From NCBI RefSeq assembly GCF_021044885.1, contig NZ_JAJNOD010000002.1:124001-188000 (forward strand): a DNA stretch of 64,000 bases, read 5' to 3'. Below the pieces are notes generated by a model. It was not told the DNA's origin and ran no database searches. It saw only the letters and a program-made list of their open reading frames with translations. The translations under genes were made by a program, and so were the position numbers. Origin of the DNA: Microbacterium nymphoidis (GTDB lineage: Bacteria; Actinomycetota; Actinomycetes; Actinomycetales; Microbacteriaceae). Shown here in pieces: positions 1-11,700 of this stretch (its first letter is position 1; every line of letters starts with the position of its first letter).

Positions 1-1213
1 CGGCACTCTGGTGCGCGACGAGAACGTCGAGAACTCGGTGTTCGCCCGTACCCTCGCCATCGACGTCGTCGATGCTGCGGGCACGGTCATCGCGACCGCC
101 GGTGAGGACGTCGGCGACGTGCTCATCGACAAGCTGATCGAGGCCGGTGTCGAGAACATCAAGGTCCGCTCGGTGATGACCTGCGACTCCGCCGTCGGCG
201 TGTGCGCGCAGTGCTACGGCCGTTCGCTGGCCTCCGGCAAGATCGTGGACATCGGTGAGGCCGTCGGCATCATCGCCGCCCAGTCGATCGGTGAGCCCGG
301 TACCCAGCTGACGATGCGTACCTTCCACACCGGTGGTTCCGCGTCTGCTGACGACATCACCCAGGGTCTGCCCCGTGTGCAGGAGCTCTTCGAGGCTCGT
401 ACTCCGAAGGGTGCTTCCCCGATCGCCGAGGCGACCGGTCGCATCACCATCGAGGAGACCGAGAAGCAGAAGAAGGTCATCCTGACGCCCGACAACGGTG
501 ACGAGCCGTACGTCTACCCGGTCCTGAAGCGTGCCACGCTCCTGGTCGAGGACGGACAGCACATCGAGGTCGGTCAGGCGCTGCAGGTCGGCACGCTCGA
601 CCCGAAGGAGGTCATGCGCGTGCAGGGTGCCCGTGCCGCGCAGAAGTACCTCGTCGGCGGCGTGCAGGGCGTGTACCGCTCGCAGGGTGTGCCGATCCAC
701 GACAAGCACATCGAGGTCATCGTGCGCCAGATGCTGCGCAAGGTCACCGTCGTCGACCACGGCGACACCGACCTGCTGCCCGGTGAGATGGTCGACACGC
801 GTCGCTACCAGGACCTCAACCGTGCTGCCGTGGCCGAGGGCAAGCGCCCCGCGTCGGGCCGTCCGGAGCTGATGGGTATCACGAAGGCGTCGCTCGCGAC
901 GGAGTCGTGGCTGTCGGCCGCTTCCTTCCAGGAGACCACCCGCGTCCTCACGCAGGCGGCCATGGAGGGCAAGAGCGACCCGCTCGTCGGCCTCAAGGAG
1001 AACGTCATCATCGGTAAGCTCATCCCCGCCGGAACCGGACTTGCGAAGTACCGCAACGTCGTGGTCGAGGCCACGGAGGAGGCGAAGAGCGAGCGGTACC
1101 CCAACCGCATCTTCGCGTCGGACGGTGCGTACTCGGGCGACGACCTGAGCTACGTCGACTTCGACAGCTTCTCGACGGACGACAACTTCACCACGCCCGG
1201 TACCTACAACTGA
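1..1213 (+). CDS. rpoC: DNA-directed RNA polymerase subunit beta' (3' end, partial)
   Basis: This is the C-terminal part of the RNA polymerase beta' subunit; the reading frame is open to the left edge, so the gene begins outside the window. About 404 residues are present. Visible landmarks are the cysteines of the second beta' zinc site ([13 protein letters not shown] near residue 60), the conserved block [16 protein letters not shown] that follows it, the [10 protein letters not shown] segment, and the near-C-terminal [18 protein letters not shown] motif. The stop is TGA at 1211-1213, followed at once by a strong hairpin. The protein is part of the core enzyme that binds template and the active-site magnesium. 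Identification is secure from sequence motifs alone. Confidence 0.97.
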   Translation, partial: GTLVRDENVENSVFARTLAIDVVDAAGTVIATAGEDVGDVLIDKLIEAGVENIKVRSVMTCDSAVGVCAQCYGRSLASGKIVDIGEAVGIIAAQSIGEPGTQLTMRTFHTGGSASADDITQGLPRVQELFEARTPKGASPIAEATGRITIEETEKQKKVILTPDNGDEPYVYPVLKRATLLVEDGQHIEVGQALQVGTLDPKEVMRVQGARAAQKYLVGGVQGVYRSQGVPIHDKHIEVIVRQMLRKVTVVDHGDTDLLPGEMVDTRRYQDLNRAAVAEGKRPASGRPELMGITKASLATESWLSAASFQETTRVLTQAAMEGKSDPLVGLKENVIIGKLIPAGTGLAKYRNVVVEATEEAKSERYPNRIFASDGAYSGDDLSYVDFDSFSTDDNFTTPGTYN

Positions 1214-1225
1214 GCATGAGGTGAA

Positions 1226-1260
1226 CCGCAGGCCCCCGGCTTCCCGCCGGGGGCCTGCGG
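1226..1260 (+). terminator. rpoC transcription terminator hairpin
   Basis: A 14-bp perfect stem (CCGCAGGCCCCCGG at 1226-1239 pairing with 1247-1260) closes a 7-nt loop 12 nt after the rpoC stop. There is only a short T-run (CGTTT) after it, as is common in high-GC actinobacteria. It likely ends the rpoB-rpoC transcript. Confidence 0.8.
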
Positions 1261-1342
1261 CGTTTCCGCCCATCCCTCGTCCTGCTCGGGTTTCTCGCGT
1301 GTGCGTCTGGGACGAATGGGCGCGGGAGCGTAGCGTGGGGGT

Positions 1343-1513
1343 ATGGGGCGAGTCGGGGGACGAAACGTGCCGATGATGATCATCGGCATCGTGCTCAGCG
1401 TCGCGGTCGTGATCGTGCTGTTCGTGATCGCGCTGCCCATGTGGCCCGCCGCCGGACTCTGGATCGGATCGATGATGCAGGCCGTCGCCGATTTCATGCG
1501 CGGCCAGGGCTGA
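1343..1513 (+). CDS. small single-pass membrane protein (56 aa)
   Basis: A 56-codon reading frame from ATG 1343 to TGA 1511-1513 encodes a hydrophobic peptide: a short basic N-terminus, one transmembrane helix (MMIIGIVLSVAVVIVLFVIA, about residues 11-30), then an amphipathic C-terminus ending MRGQG. A G-rich stretch directly precedes the ATG. Alternatively TAGCGT at 1331-1336 may be a -10 element, which would put the transcript start at or near the ATG and make the message leaderless. No family is recognised. Composition and the clean hydrophobic segment support a real gene, but its length makes this a moderate call. Confidence 0.5.
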   Translation: MGRVGGRNVPMMIIGIVLSVAVVIVLFVIALPMWPAAGLWIGSMMQAVADFMRGQG

Positions 1514-1649
1514 ACGAACTCGCCGACGTCGCCCGCGCACTTACGGCAAGCCTCAGGCCCAATGGCCGAGGCCCGCACTACCCTGAATTGCACAGCAGGC
1601 ACGAATGCGCTGCAGGAGTGCACCGTCCAGCACGTCGAGGAGAAGTCTG

Positions 1650-3122
1650 ATGAGCGAAACGCCGAACTCGCCCTCCGGGGACGCCGCGGGCGAGCCCGTG
1701 GAGGAGACCACCACGGGTGCTGATCTGAACGAGGACACCGTGGCCGAGGAGCAGTCCGCCGCCGAGGACGCTGTCCCCGCGGCCGACTCCGACGACGACG
1801 CCGCCTTCGCGGCCAGCGTCGCCGACGAGATCGCCGCGGCCAACGCCGGCGTCGTTCCCGCCGCCGCGCCCATGCCCCCGGCTGCCCCCGCCTCCGTCGT
1901 CGCGGCGGACAACGTGGACGCCGCCCGTGCGGCCGCAACCTCCGAGGCCCCCTCGCCCGATGAGGCGCCGGCCGAGCCCGCGACGGCCGATGCCGTCGAC
2001 GCCACCCCTGCCGACGATTCGCACCCGGCCGGAACGCCGGCGGTCACCCCCGCGTCGTTCGCGGACGAGGATGCGCCCGACGCCATCGCCGACCCCGACG
2101 CGCCGGCCGACGGCGCGGCCTGGAACGCCGCCGCAGCGGCAGCGGCGGCCACCGAGAGCGCCCGCGCAGCCGAGGAAGCCGCCGACGCCGCGGTCGCCGG
2201 CACCACCGCGAAGGCCGACACCGACGCAGCCGCTGAGGCCGGCACGGCCGCTGACTCCGCGACGATCGCCGATTCCGGCACCACCCCCGATGCGGATGCG
2301 CCCGCGCCGTCGGTGGCATCCGACGTCGACCGCGCCCGCGCCGCTGCCGCAGCGATGAACGACGACGACGACACGCCCTGGTACGACCGTCCCGAGGTCG
2401 TTGAGGCCGCGGCTTCCCTGCCGTCCCCGGTGGCGGACGCGCCCACCACCGCCGTCGACGCGCCCACCACCGCTCTGACGCCGCCCGCGGCTGCCGCAGC
2501 CGCTGCGGCCACGACGCCCGTCGCCGAGCCCGCCGCCACCGGCGTCACCGCGGGGCCCGCACAGATCTTCGTGCAGGCACCGGAGGAGCCCGCCAAGCGC
2601 GGCAACCGTGCATTCGCGGGTGTCGTTGGCCTCATCGCCACCGTCGTCTTCGCGGTCCTCTACATGGCGGCGACCCTGCTCCCGCGCGGCGGGGAGGTGC
2701 TCACCAGCTTCGATGCGCTCGGTGCAGCCGCGCTGACGGAGGTGGCATCGCCCGGCTTCTGGATCCCGGTCGCCACCTTCTTCCTCGCCTTCTGGCTGCT
2801 CGGCGCCATCCTCAACACGGCCAAGTGGGGGTACTGGGTGGTGTTCGGCCTCCTCGTGGGGCTGCTGTCGCTGGCGGGCCACGTGCTGGGCCAGATCATC
2901 GCGGCCAACCCCTGGCTGATCACGCCGACCCAGGCTCTGGAGCTCGCTCGCACCTCGGTGTTCTCGGTGCCCGGCCTGGTGGCGCTCGTCATCGGCCGTG
3001 AGCTGCCGGTGTGGTTCGGCGGATGGATCGCGCGCCGCGGCCGCAAGGTGATCGCCGCGAACGCGGAGGCGCAGGAGGAGTTCCAGCGCATCCTGGACGC
3101 GGGTCCCCAGCTCGCCAGCTGA
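1650..3122 (+). CDS. Ala/Pro-rich membrane protein with four C-terminal TM helices
   Basis: The start is ATG 1650, preceded by GAGGAGAAG at 1637-1645, giving 490 residues; an upstream in-frame codon at 1605 has no such site. Residues 1 to about 310 are low-complexity, acidic and rich in Ala, Asp, Pro and Thr, so probably disordered and cytoplasmic. A basic stretch then precedes four predicted transmembrane helices (starting near FAGVVGLIATVVFAVLY, PVATFFLAFWLLG, YWVVFGLLVGLLSLAGHVL and VPGLVALVIG) and a short tail. It overlaps the next gene by one base (TGATG), so the two are probably co-translated. I do not recognise a functional domain; a scaffold or anchor role would be a guess. Confidence 0.75.
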   Translation: MSETPNSPSGDAAGEPVEETTTGADLNEDTVAEEQSAAEDAVPAADSDDDAAFAASVADEIAAANAGVVPAAAPMPPAAPASVVAADNVDAARAAATSEAPSPDEAPAEPATADAVDATPADDSHPAGTPAVTPASFADEDAPDAIADPDAPADGAAWNAAAAAAAATESARAAEEAADAAVAGTTAKADTDAAAEAGTAADSATIADSGTTPDADAPAPSVASDVDRARAAAAAMNDDDDTPWYDRPEVVEAAASLPSPVADAPTTAVDAPTTALTPPAAAAAAAATTPVAEPAATGVTAGPAQIFVQAPEEPAKRGNRAFAGVVGLIATVVFAVLYMAATLLPRGGEVLTSFDALGAAALTEVASPGFWIPVATFFLAFWLLGAILNTAKWGYWVVFGLLVGLLSLAGHVLGQIIAANPWLITPTQALELARTSVFSVPGLVALVIGRELPVWFGGWIARRGRKVIAANAEAQEEFQRILDAGPQLAS

Positions 3123-3586
3123 TGACTGACACGAACCGCGCCCGGCCCCTGATCTACACGGGGCTGGGCGCGGTCGTCTTCGTCGCGCTGGTGATCGTCG
3201 GCTTCGGTGCGCTCAGCTACGCCACAGACACGGAGGTGATCGCGGCACCCGGGCTCGGTCCGCTTCCGGCCGTGATCGGTATCGCCGCGGGGACCATCGC
3301 CTTCGCGGGCACCCTCCTCGCGCGCTCGCTGAACCGCCCGGGACTGGGGGCTGCCGCGCTCGCCGCGGTGCTGGCTTCGGCCGTGCACCTGCTGGCGGTG
3401 TCCGTGGCCGTGCTCTTCATCGTTCCCGGCGCCGCCGCAGCCGTCGCGTCCCACCTGGTGCTCGGCGGATACAGCGTCCTCGTCTTCCTCGCTGGCCTCC
3501 TCGCCGGAGCGCTCACCGTCGTCGGGTTCCGCGCGGGCACCGGTACGCCGCAGTGGCCGTGGGAGAAGCACGACGACGACGAGTAG
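3122..3586 (+). CDS. small four-TM membrane protein (154 aa)
   Basis: The start is ATG 3122, whose A is the last base of the upstream TGA. The 154-residue product has four predicted transmembrane helices covering nearly its whole length, with a short acidic tail (WPWEKHDDDE). No enzyme motif is visible. The one-base coupling with the preceding Ala/Pro-rich membrane protein suggests the two act together, perhaps as a small membrane complex. Function is unknown. Confidence 0.7.
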   Translation: MTDTNRARPLIYTGLGAVVFVALVIVGFGALSYATDTEVIAAPGLGPLPAVIGIAAGTIAFAGTLLARSLNRPGLGAAALAAVLASAVHLLAVSVAVLFIVPGAAAAVASHLVLGGYSVLVFLAGLLAGALTVVGFRAGTGTPQWPWEKHDDDE

Positions 3587-3775
3587 GCGTCCGGACCCGC
3601 ATGGCCGGGCGCGCGCGGGGCGGGGAGTGGAAGCGGCGGGCGGCAGACGAGTCGGGAAGCAGCGGCGTGATCCGCCACGGGCTTCGGGAGCTCGGGACCC
3701 CCGCGATGCCTCGGCTCCGTGCAGATCCGGACGCGAATCCGTCCGGATCGGCGCTTCCTGCCCTACGGTGGGATC

Positions 3776-4438
3776 GTGGAGCGGGAGCTCGAGGCGCAGG
3801 TGAGCCATGCGGTGGACGCATGGCTGCGCTGGGTGCCCCGGTGGCACCCGCAGAGCCATCGTGGACGCACCGCGGTGTGCAAGCGCTGTTTCGGCTCTCC
3901 CATCCTGCTGGCCGCGGGGCTCGGAACCGATGTTCCCCACGGCGTGCAGCACGGCATCTCCACACGCATGAAGACCGTGATCGACGCGGCGGTGGGGGAG
4001 TACACCGCCCGCAACCTGCCGATGCTCCAGGCGGAGCTGGACCAGCAGGCCGCGCGGAACCGAGCGCGTCGCTACCGGCCGGGTGATGACCTCGAACCCG
4101 AGTTCGACGGCATGCCGCTGGATCCCGACCCGGAGCCGGGCGCGCCGTTCCTCTTCACCGTCGCAGGACTCGCCGCGGAGGTGGATGCCGATGTGCCGGC
4201 GCTTCCTCCCCTCAGTGAGGAGGAGAAGGTCGCCCTGCGTCAGGAGGTCGCACTCGCCGACGAGTACGCCACGATGGTGGGCCGAGAGGTCTGTCGCATC
4301 CTGGTGGGTCATCGGCTGCGGATCTCCCAGGCCGTCCAGCAGTACGTCGAGCCTCAGATCGCCGACATCATCGCCGAGCTCGCCAGGTCCCTGGACGCGC
4401 CCTTCGATCCCCGCGACGGCACACTTCCCGACGCCTGA
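3776..4438 (+). CDS. hypothetical protein with CxxC motif (220 aa)
   Basis: I chose GTG 3776, preceded by GGTGGGATC, because the sequence in front of it (from 3719) looks non-coding. The 220-residue product is soluble and has no signal peptide. It has a CKRCFGSP motif near residue 45, a Pro/Asp-rich middle and a helical C-terminus (about residues 145-210). The single CxxC could bind metal only with partners. No family is recognised. It lies 190 bp after the small membrane gene and 168 bp before the kinase. Confidence 0.6.
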   Translation: MERELEAQVSHAVDAWLRWVPRWHPQSHRGRTAVCKRCFGSPILLAAGLGTDVPHGVQHGISTRMKTVIDAAVGEYTARNLPMLQAELDQQAARNRARRYRPGDDLEPEFDGMPLDPDPEPGAPFLFTVAGLAAEVDADVPALPPLSEEEKVALRQEVALADEYATMVGREVCRILVGHRLRISQAVQQYVEPQIADIIAELARSLDAPFDPRDGTLPDA

Positions 4439-4494
4439 ACCCGTCCCGCTGCCGGGTGGGGTGGTGAGCGAAAGCGGACGATGGAGGGCGTCCC

Positions 4495-4503
4495 TGTTAC
4501 CAT
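4495..4503 (+). promoter_or_regulatory. extended -10 promoter candidate for the kinase-led T7SS operon
   Basis: TGTTACCAT matches the actinobacterial extended -10 pattern TGnTAnnnT and lies about 100 bases upstream of the kinase start, in the only sizeable gap before a run of overlapping genes. No convincing -35 is seen, as is usual for extended -10 promoters. Confidence 0.35.
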
Positions 4504-4606
4504 GACGGCATCCGGATTTCACGCCCGTCGAGGGCGCGCCGCCGCGGCCGACACGCGGGAAGCGTGCACCCGACGATCAGGTGCGACCGGGACGAGGTAA
4601 AAGGGG

Positions 4607-5734
4607 GTGTCGATGGCCAAGCGCGTGCTTTCTGCACCCCCGGTACTGGCAGGACTCACTTTCGTCCGGCCGCTTGGCTCCGGCGGATTCGCCGACGTCT
4701 TCCTGTACGAGCAGGCCATGCCGCGCCGTTCCGTGGCGGTCAAAGTGCTGCCGAGCGACGTCGCCGACGCCGAGTTGCTGCGCATGTTCAACGCCGAGGC
4801 CGACGTGCTGGCGCGCCTGTCCGCCCACCCCTCCATCGTCACCGTCTACCAGGCGGGCATCTCCGCCGACGGGCGCGCCTACATCGTGATGGAGTACTGC
4901 CCGGGATCCATGTCCCCCCGGTACCGCAGCGAGCGCATCCCGGTGGCCGAAGCCCTGTCGGTCGGCGTGAAGATGGCCGGTGCGCTGGAGACCGCGCACC
5001 GTGCCGGGCTCGTTCATCGCGACATCAAACCCGGCAACATCCTGACCACCGCGTTCGGCGCCCCCGTCCTCGCCGACTTCGGCATCTCCTCCTCGCTGGC
5101 TCGCGCCACCCCGGACGGGATGATGGCGATGTCCGTGCCGTGGACCGCGCCCGAGGTGATCGCCGAGCACACCTCCGGCGACGTCGCCAGCGAGGTCTGG
5201 GGTCTCGGCGCCACCGTCTACTCGCTGCTGGCCGGTCACTCGCCGTTCGAGCGGGCCGAGCAGGGGCAGAACTCGCGTGATCAGCTGCGCAGACGCATCC
5301 TGCGCGCGTCGTACACGAGAATCACCCGCTCCGACGTGACCGACTCGATCCAGAACGTGCTCGCGACGGCCATGGCCCGCGCGCCGCGAGAGCGCTACCC
5401 CAGCGCACTGGCCTTCGCCGAGGCGCTTCGCGCGATCGAAGTGGAACTGGGGCTCCCGATGACACCGCTCGAGGTGGCCGAGGACGTCTGGGCGGCTCCC
5501 GGCGTCGATTTCGAGGACGCATCCGCTCGCGGACACATCCGCGCCCACGTCCCCACCCCGTCCAGCCGCAAGGCGCGGCCCACCGCGGAGCTGTCCGGAT
5601 ACGCCCGCTCCGATGACGAGGGCATCGGCACCGCGCGCCGCCCCGGCGTGCGCTGGGGCTGGATCGCCGCGGGAGCCGTGGTCCTCCTCGCCGCCGGTAT
5701 CGGCGGTGGCGTTCTCCTCGCAGGAATGCTCTGA
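4607..5734 (+). CDS. transmembrane Ser/Thr protein kinase without extracellular domain
   Basis: A 375-residue Hanks-type kinase. Visible elements in order: glycine loop LGSGGFADVF (residues 23-32), ATP-binding lysine in VAVKVL (K46), catalytic loop HRDIKPGN (about 140), DFG magnesium motif and APE. A linker leads to one transmembrane helix (about 350-373) that ends the protein within a few residues. It therefore has no PASTA or other outside sensor. GTG 4607 is the likely start (GAGG about 10 bases upstream); ATG 4613 is possible. Its TGA overlaps the ATG of the next gene, which encodes a giant extracytoplasmic protein. It probably phosphorylates Thr residues on T7SS components read by the FHA proteins downstream. 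No PP2C phosphatase gene is in the window. Confidence 0.93.
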   Translation: MSMAKRVLSAPPVLAGLTFVRPLGSGGFADVFLYEQAMPRRSVAVKVLPSDVADAELLRMFNAEADVLARLSAHPSIVTVYQAGISADGRAYIVMEYCPGSMSPRYRSERIPVAEALSVGVKMAGALETAHRAGLVHRDIKPGNILTTAFGAPVLADFGISSSLARATPDGMMAMSVPWTAPEVIAEHTSGDVASEVWGLGATVYSLLAGHSPFERAEQGQNSRDQLRRRILRASYTRITRSDVTDSIQNVLATAMARAPRERYPSALAFAEALRAIEVELGLPMTPLEVAEDVWAAPGVDFEDASARGHIRAHVPTPSSRKARPTAELSGYARSDDEGIGTARRPGVRWGWIAAGAVVLLAAGIGGGVLLAGML

Positions 5735-8700
5735 TGTCCTCCAACACACCCACCAGTCCTTCTCGTCGTGGCCCGATCCTCGCGGTCGGGGGCGGCGCGC
5801 TCGCCGTCGCCGCCGTTGTCGGCGCGACGATCGTGTGGCCCGGGCTCGACGCCCACGAGGCTCCGCCGGTCGATGCGGCGATCTGGGCGCTGCAGACCGC
5901 CGACGGACACCGCTATGCGCGGGTGAACACCGCGATCGGTGAGCTGGACACCGTGCGCGATGTCGCCAACCCGTCGGCGATCGCCCAGACCGCCGAGCGG
6001 GCGTATCTCTACTCCGGAAGCTACGGCAAGCTCACCCCGATCGACGCCGCGATGCCCGCGGACCTCGACGATGAGACCCTGGCGGCATCCACCGCGACGC
6101 CGTCCGGCACCACCGAGGCCACCGTGGCCGGTGACTACGTGGTGTACCGCACCGAAACCGGTGGGGTCTACGCCGGGCTGCTGGCCGACGCACAGCCGAT
6201 GCGGATCGACCCCAACCCGGAGCCCACGCCGGATCCGAGCGCCTCTCCGACGGAGGCGCCCTCGGATGCGCCGGAGTACACGGCCGACGCCGTGGCGCTG
6301 AGCCCCGACGGCGTGCTGTACGCCTACACCGCGGCCACCGAGTCGGTGCTGCGGTACAGCGTGCGTGATTCGCGTGTCCTGGGAACGGATCCCGCCCCGG
6401 GCGTCGGCGATGAGCCCGCCATCACCGGTGTGGGCGATGACTGGGTGATGCTCGATGCCGACGGCACCATCATCGAGAGCCGCGTGGCCGGCGAACGCAG
6501 CATCGAGCCGGTGGGATCCGCGGTCCTCGCCCGATCGCAGAAGTCGGGCACGGACACCTACATCGCCGATTCGTCCGGCCTCTACCGGGTGCCGCTCGAC
6601 GGCACGGCGGTGGAACGCGTGGTCGGCTCCTCCGACGAGGAGATCGGCACGCCCGCGCGACCGACCACCCTCGGTGACACGATGGTGGCGGCCTGGCTGG
6701 CGAGTGATTCGGGCGTGCTGTGGCGCGACGGCACCGGGCAGCAGCCGCTCGACTTCGGGGGCCAGGTCCTCGAAGACACGCGCCGGCCGGTGTTCGCGGG
6801 GACCGCCGATGCCCTGATCCTGAACGAGACCCGCTCCGGCTGGGTGTGGACCGTCCCCGACGCGAAGCTGCTGCCCTCGAGCCAGAACTGGGTCGTCGAG
6901 GACGCCGACGACCAGAACGCCGAGGAGAGCGAGATCCAGTCCGAAGTGGTGCTGGATCCGAAACCTCCCGTGGCGGAACCGGACGCCTTCGGCGTACGAG
7001 CCGGTGCCGTCTCGTCACTGCCCGTTCTGCTGAACGACCACGATCCCAATCAGGACGTGCTGAGCGTGGATCCGGGATCGGTCACCGGCCTCGATCCCGC
7101 CTTCGGCAGCGTCACGGTGACCGATGGCGGCGGCCGGCTGGCCGTGACGGTGGCCGCCGATGCGCAGGGATCAGCCACGTTCAGCTATCGCGTGACCGAC
7201 GGCACCTCGGCGGATGGACTGTTCTCCGAATCCACCACGGTCACGCTGACCGTCGCGGCGGAGGACGAGAACACCGCGCCGGAGTGGTGCGGAGTCGAGG
7301 GCTGCCTCGCCACCTGGCCCGAGCCGGAGGTCAGCCCCGGCGGCACGGTGACCGTGCCCGTGCTCAACGCCTGGGTGGACGGTGAAGGCGATCCGCTGGT
7401 GCTGCTGTCCGCGCGGGCCCCCGACGGCATCGCAACGGCCGCGGTGACTCCGGCCGGCGAGGTGGTCTTCCAGCATGCCGACCCGTCCGACTCGACGACG
7501 CAGGTCGTGCCGGTGGACGTGACCGTCGCCGATACGCGCGGCAGCATCGCCGAGCGCACGCTGAAGGTGAAAGTCACCCCGACGCCGGTGCTGTCGGCGC
7601 AGTCGTTCACCGTGGTCGACAGCCTCGGAATGGACGAGCCCATCGATGTCTCCGGCCACGTGCTGGGTACGGCCGGAGAGCTGTCGGTCACGACGGTACA
7701 GGTGCTCGACGACGCCGATGCTCAGGCATCCCTGGGAGCCTCCGGCACCTCGTTCGATTTCTCCGCGTCCCAGCCCGGAACCTACCGTGTGAAGTACAGC
7801 GTGAGCGACGGTCGCTCGGAGGCCAGCGCCACGGTGCGCGTGACGCTGCTCGGTCCCGATGCGGCGGCGCAGCTCGCCACAGCGCCCGTGGTGGCGTTCC
7901 TGCGGCCGCAGGAGGACGCGACGGTGGATGTTCTGGCCGCCGTGTCCAACCCCACCCGCCGCGTGCTGCTGATGAGCGGGATGACGGTGATCCCCGACGA
8001 GGGCGCCAGCCTCCAGGTCGACGCCGTCGCGCAGAACTTCATCCGGGTCACGGGGTCCACGCGCACCGGGGATCCCGGCCGCCTGGGCGTCGTGAACTAC
8101 ACCGTCAGCGATGGGTCCTCCGATGCGGGCGCCACCATCACCGGACAGGCGACGGTCTACCTGCTGCCGCCGGCCCTGGATCTCGCGCCCATCGCGGTCG
8201 ATGACCGCGTGGTCGTGCGCGCCGGATCGCAGATCGACATTCCCGTGCTCGAGAACGACGTGGCCCCGTCGGGTGCCGCACTGTTCCTGGATCCGTCGTC
8301 CGTGACGGCGACCGGGCCGAACGTCCTCGCCTTCGCCGCGGGTGACACCCTGCGCTACCTCGCCCCGACCACTCCCGGCACCTACAGCGTGGAGTACGCC
8401 ATCGCACCGGCGGGTGCTCCGTCGCTGAAGGACACCGCCACCGTCACCGTCACCGTGCTCGGGGACGAGGCCAATCACGCGCCCGCGCCGAAGCTGCTGG
8501 CGGGTCGCGTACTGTCGGGGCAGTCGGTGCGGATCGACTTCGATCCTTATGGTGTGGACCCGGACGGCGACGACGTGCGCCTGGACCGCATCCTCACGCA
8601 GCCGGCGCGGGGATCGGCGGCGATCTCCTCCGACGGCGCCGCCATCGTCTACGTGTCCACTCCCGGCTCCGCCGGTGGTCAGGACTCCTTCACCTATCAG

Positions 8701-11700
8701 GTCGTCGATGCGTTCGGGGAGAAGCGGACCGGCACCGCCCGGGTCGGCGTGCTGGACCAGCAGTCCAATCCCAGCCCCATCACGTTCACGGACTACGTGC
8801 AGGTGCAGCAGGGCGCTGAATCGATCATCCGGGTGCGTCCCGTCGACAACGACATCGACCCCACCAACGGCACGCTGGCGTTGACCAACGTCACCCCCAA
8901 TCTGTCCGAGCGGCTGCAGGGCGATGCACCCAACCCGGAGTACGATCGCTGGTCTTCGCTCATCCGCACGATGGACGACTCGGTCGTGACCATCGCGGCG
9001 GGCACCGAAACGGGCACCATGTCCTTCCTCTACGACGTGACGTCGTCCTCGGGTAACACCGGACGCGGACTCATCGTGGTGAAGGTGGTGCGGGAGACCG
9101 TTCCGGACTATCCCGTGGTGGCCGACACGCTGCTCACCGTGCAGAACCGCGACAGCTTCGCCTCCGGCGTCGACGTGCTTTCGGGCAAGGTCACCTGGAG
9201 CGGTGGAGACGCCTCCACGCTCAGCCTCAAGGCATGGGGAGGCAAGGGAACCGGTGACGTCTCGGTGAACGGGCAGAACATCACCGGCCAGCTCACCGAC
9301 AAGGCGCGCGTCGTCCCCTTCGCGGTCACCGGCGATCTCGCGGACGGCACCCCGATCACCACCTATGCCTTCGTGCGCGTTCCCGCGGCCGATGATGTGA
9401 CCGTCTCGCTGCGTCCGGGGATCCCCGCACAGGAGGTGCGGGAGAAGGAGGCCGTGACCTTCGACATGGCGTCGCTCGTGGTGATGAGCCGCAACAGCGA
9501 GCTCGAGGTCAGTCCGGACACCGCGGCCACCGGCGTGCGCGCACAGGCCACATGCACCCCCTCGGGCGGCACGAACATCACCTACACCGCGGGCGAGGGC
9601 CCGCCGTGGAACGACATGTGCGTGGTCCCGGTGCGCGCCGCCGGGCAGGAGGACTGGGCGTTCCTCTCCGTACCGATCCACGTGCAGGCCCTGGACCCCG
9701 TCCCGATCCTGCGGTCCGCATCGGTCACCGTCACGCCGGGATCGAGCGACTCCTTCGACCTGGCCAGCATCACGTCCTGGGAGGGACGCGAGGACAACGC
9801 GAACATCCGGTACGCGATCGACGCGCCAGCGGGTGATTTCGCGGTGTCGCAGGAGGGCAGTGTGGTCAGCTTCCGCGCCGCCGACAGCGCGCTGCCAGGA
9901 CGGGAGACGGCGGTGCTCGTCTCCGTGACCAGTCACCCCGACGTCGCACCCACCCGGCTGATCCTGCGCGTCGGTCAGGCGCCCTCCACGCTGCCGCGCG
10001 CCGGCAACGTGCAGCAGCAGTGCAGTCAGAACGCCGGCTCGTCCTGCACCATCCGGGTGACCGGCGCCGCAGGTGAGGTGAACCCGCTGCCGAGCACACC
10101 GCTCGTGCTGGTGGCGGCGTCCGCATCCAGCGTGTGTGCGGGCGTCACCTTCGAGGCGATCGACGACGACAACGTCCGGGCGTCGTGGACGCAGGACGCT
10201 CCGGGCGGCACGTGCACCGCCAACTTCCAGCTGCGAGACGCCCAGGACCGCACCACCAACGGCGACCGCCAGGGCACCGTCACACTCGATCTGCTCGGCT
10301 ACCCTCGCGCACCCGCGTCCATCTCGCAGTCCGCCTTCGGCGACGGCTCGGTGACGCTGCGCGTCGACCCGGGCGCCGCGCGCTCGTCCTACCCCGCAGT
10401 CAGCGGGTTCGCCGTGACCACCGGGGGAACCGCGGTGGTCAGCTGCAACGCTGACGGTGTGTGCCCGGCGTTCGAGGCGCCCAACAACGAGCAGCGCACC
10501 TACGACGTGGTCGCCGTCAACTCCGTCGGCAACTCCCGCGCCGCCGCCTCCACAGTCGCATGGGCCTATCGTCCGCCCGCTGCGCCCGCTTCGGTGGTGG
10601 GCGTCCCCGTCGTCTCTCCCGACACGGACGGCAAGAAGGTGCAGCTGACGATCACCGGCATCGATGCGGCGGGCACCGACAATCTGCTGATCTCTGCGCC
10701 CACGGCCAAGCAGATCGACGTGGAGGTGAAGGATCGCACCACCATCACCACGGAGTTCCTCGTGGGCTCGAACTCGCCCACGCTGGTGACCGTGCAGCCG
10801 GTGACGAAGTCACCGGTGCCGAAGGGTGAGGGTGAGGGTGCGACGACGGGCAAGTCGATCAGCACGAATACGAACGGGATCGGTGCACCCACGCAGGTAA
10901 AGCTGACGGCGACGTCGGAGGAGATCGACTTCCGGACCGCTCGCGTGACGGCAACTGCCACGGCGACCCCCGGCGGTGCCGGTGGAAAGCTCCTGTACGG
11001 GATCGTGGAGAAGGGCGAGGAGTGCTCGGCGACGTCGGCGCAGCCCTCGCGCGTCTTCGAGAACGTCGCGGCGAACAAGAAGCACACCTACCTCGTGTGC
11101 GTCGACAGCGTGTACGACGACAAGGTGTTCGGCAGCGCGACCGCGGAAGCCCCCCTCGACATCCGCGGCGGCACGCAGGCCCCGAAGGGCTACACCTTCC
11201 GGGTTGACGGCGTCCCCGACGTCGGCGACCGTGACGCCCGCTGGATCATCCGCGATCAGCCCAGCGGAACCGCGGAAGAGGGATATCACGCGGAGTTCCG
11301 GGGTTTCCGCTCGGATGTCTTCGGTGCCGACCCGAATATTCAGGTCCAGTGGGTGAGCGACCTCTACCCTGACAGCGCGACGGACTGGGGCACCGTCTCG
11401 CCGGCGAAGGGATCCGCGCCCTATCAGGTGCACGCCTGGTGGAACGTCGCGTGCCAGTCCGGTGGTGACGTCGCCGTCGCCGTCGACTACGAGGGCGGCG
11501 GCAAGAAGCCGAACATCGTCGTGGACAAGACTCAGGCCCGCTACTACGACAAGCGGGGTCGCCAGGTGTTCCCGGGCATCCCGTCTCTGCCGACGCCGGA
11601 CCCGAGCGGCACTCCCACCGAGGAGCCGACGACCCCTCCGGACACCGGCGGAGAGGTCCCGGCGAAGGCCGTCCGCGTCGAGGGGATCATCATCCACGTC

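Noticed and set aside
7171-9936. 921-codon reverse frame inside the Ig-like gene
   Set aside because: Antisense to a well-supported domain array; no recognisable domain.
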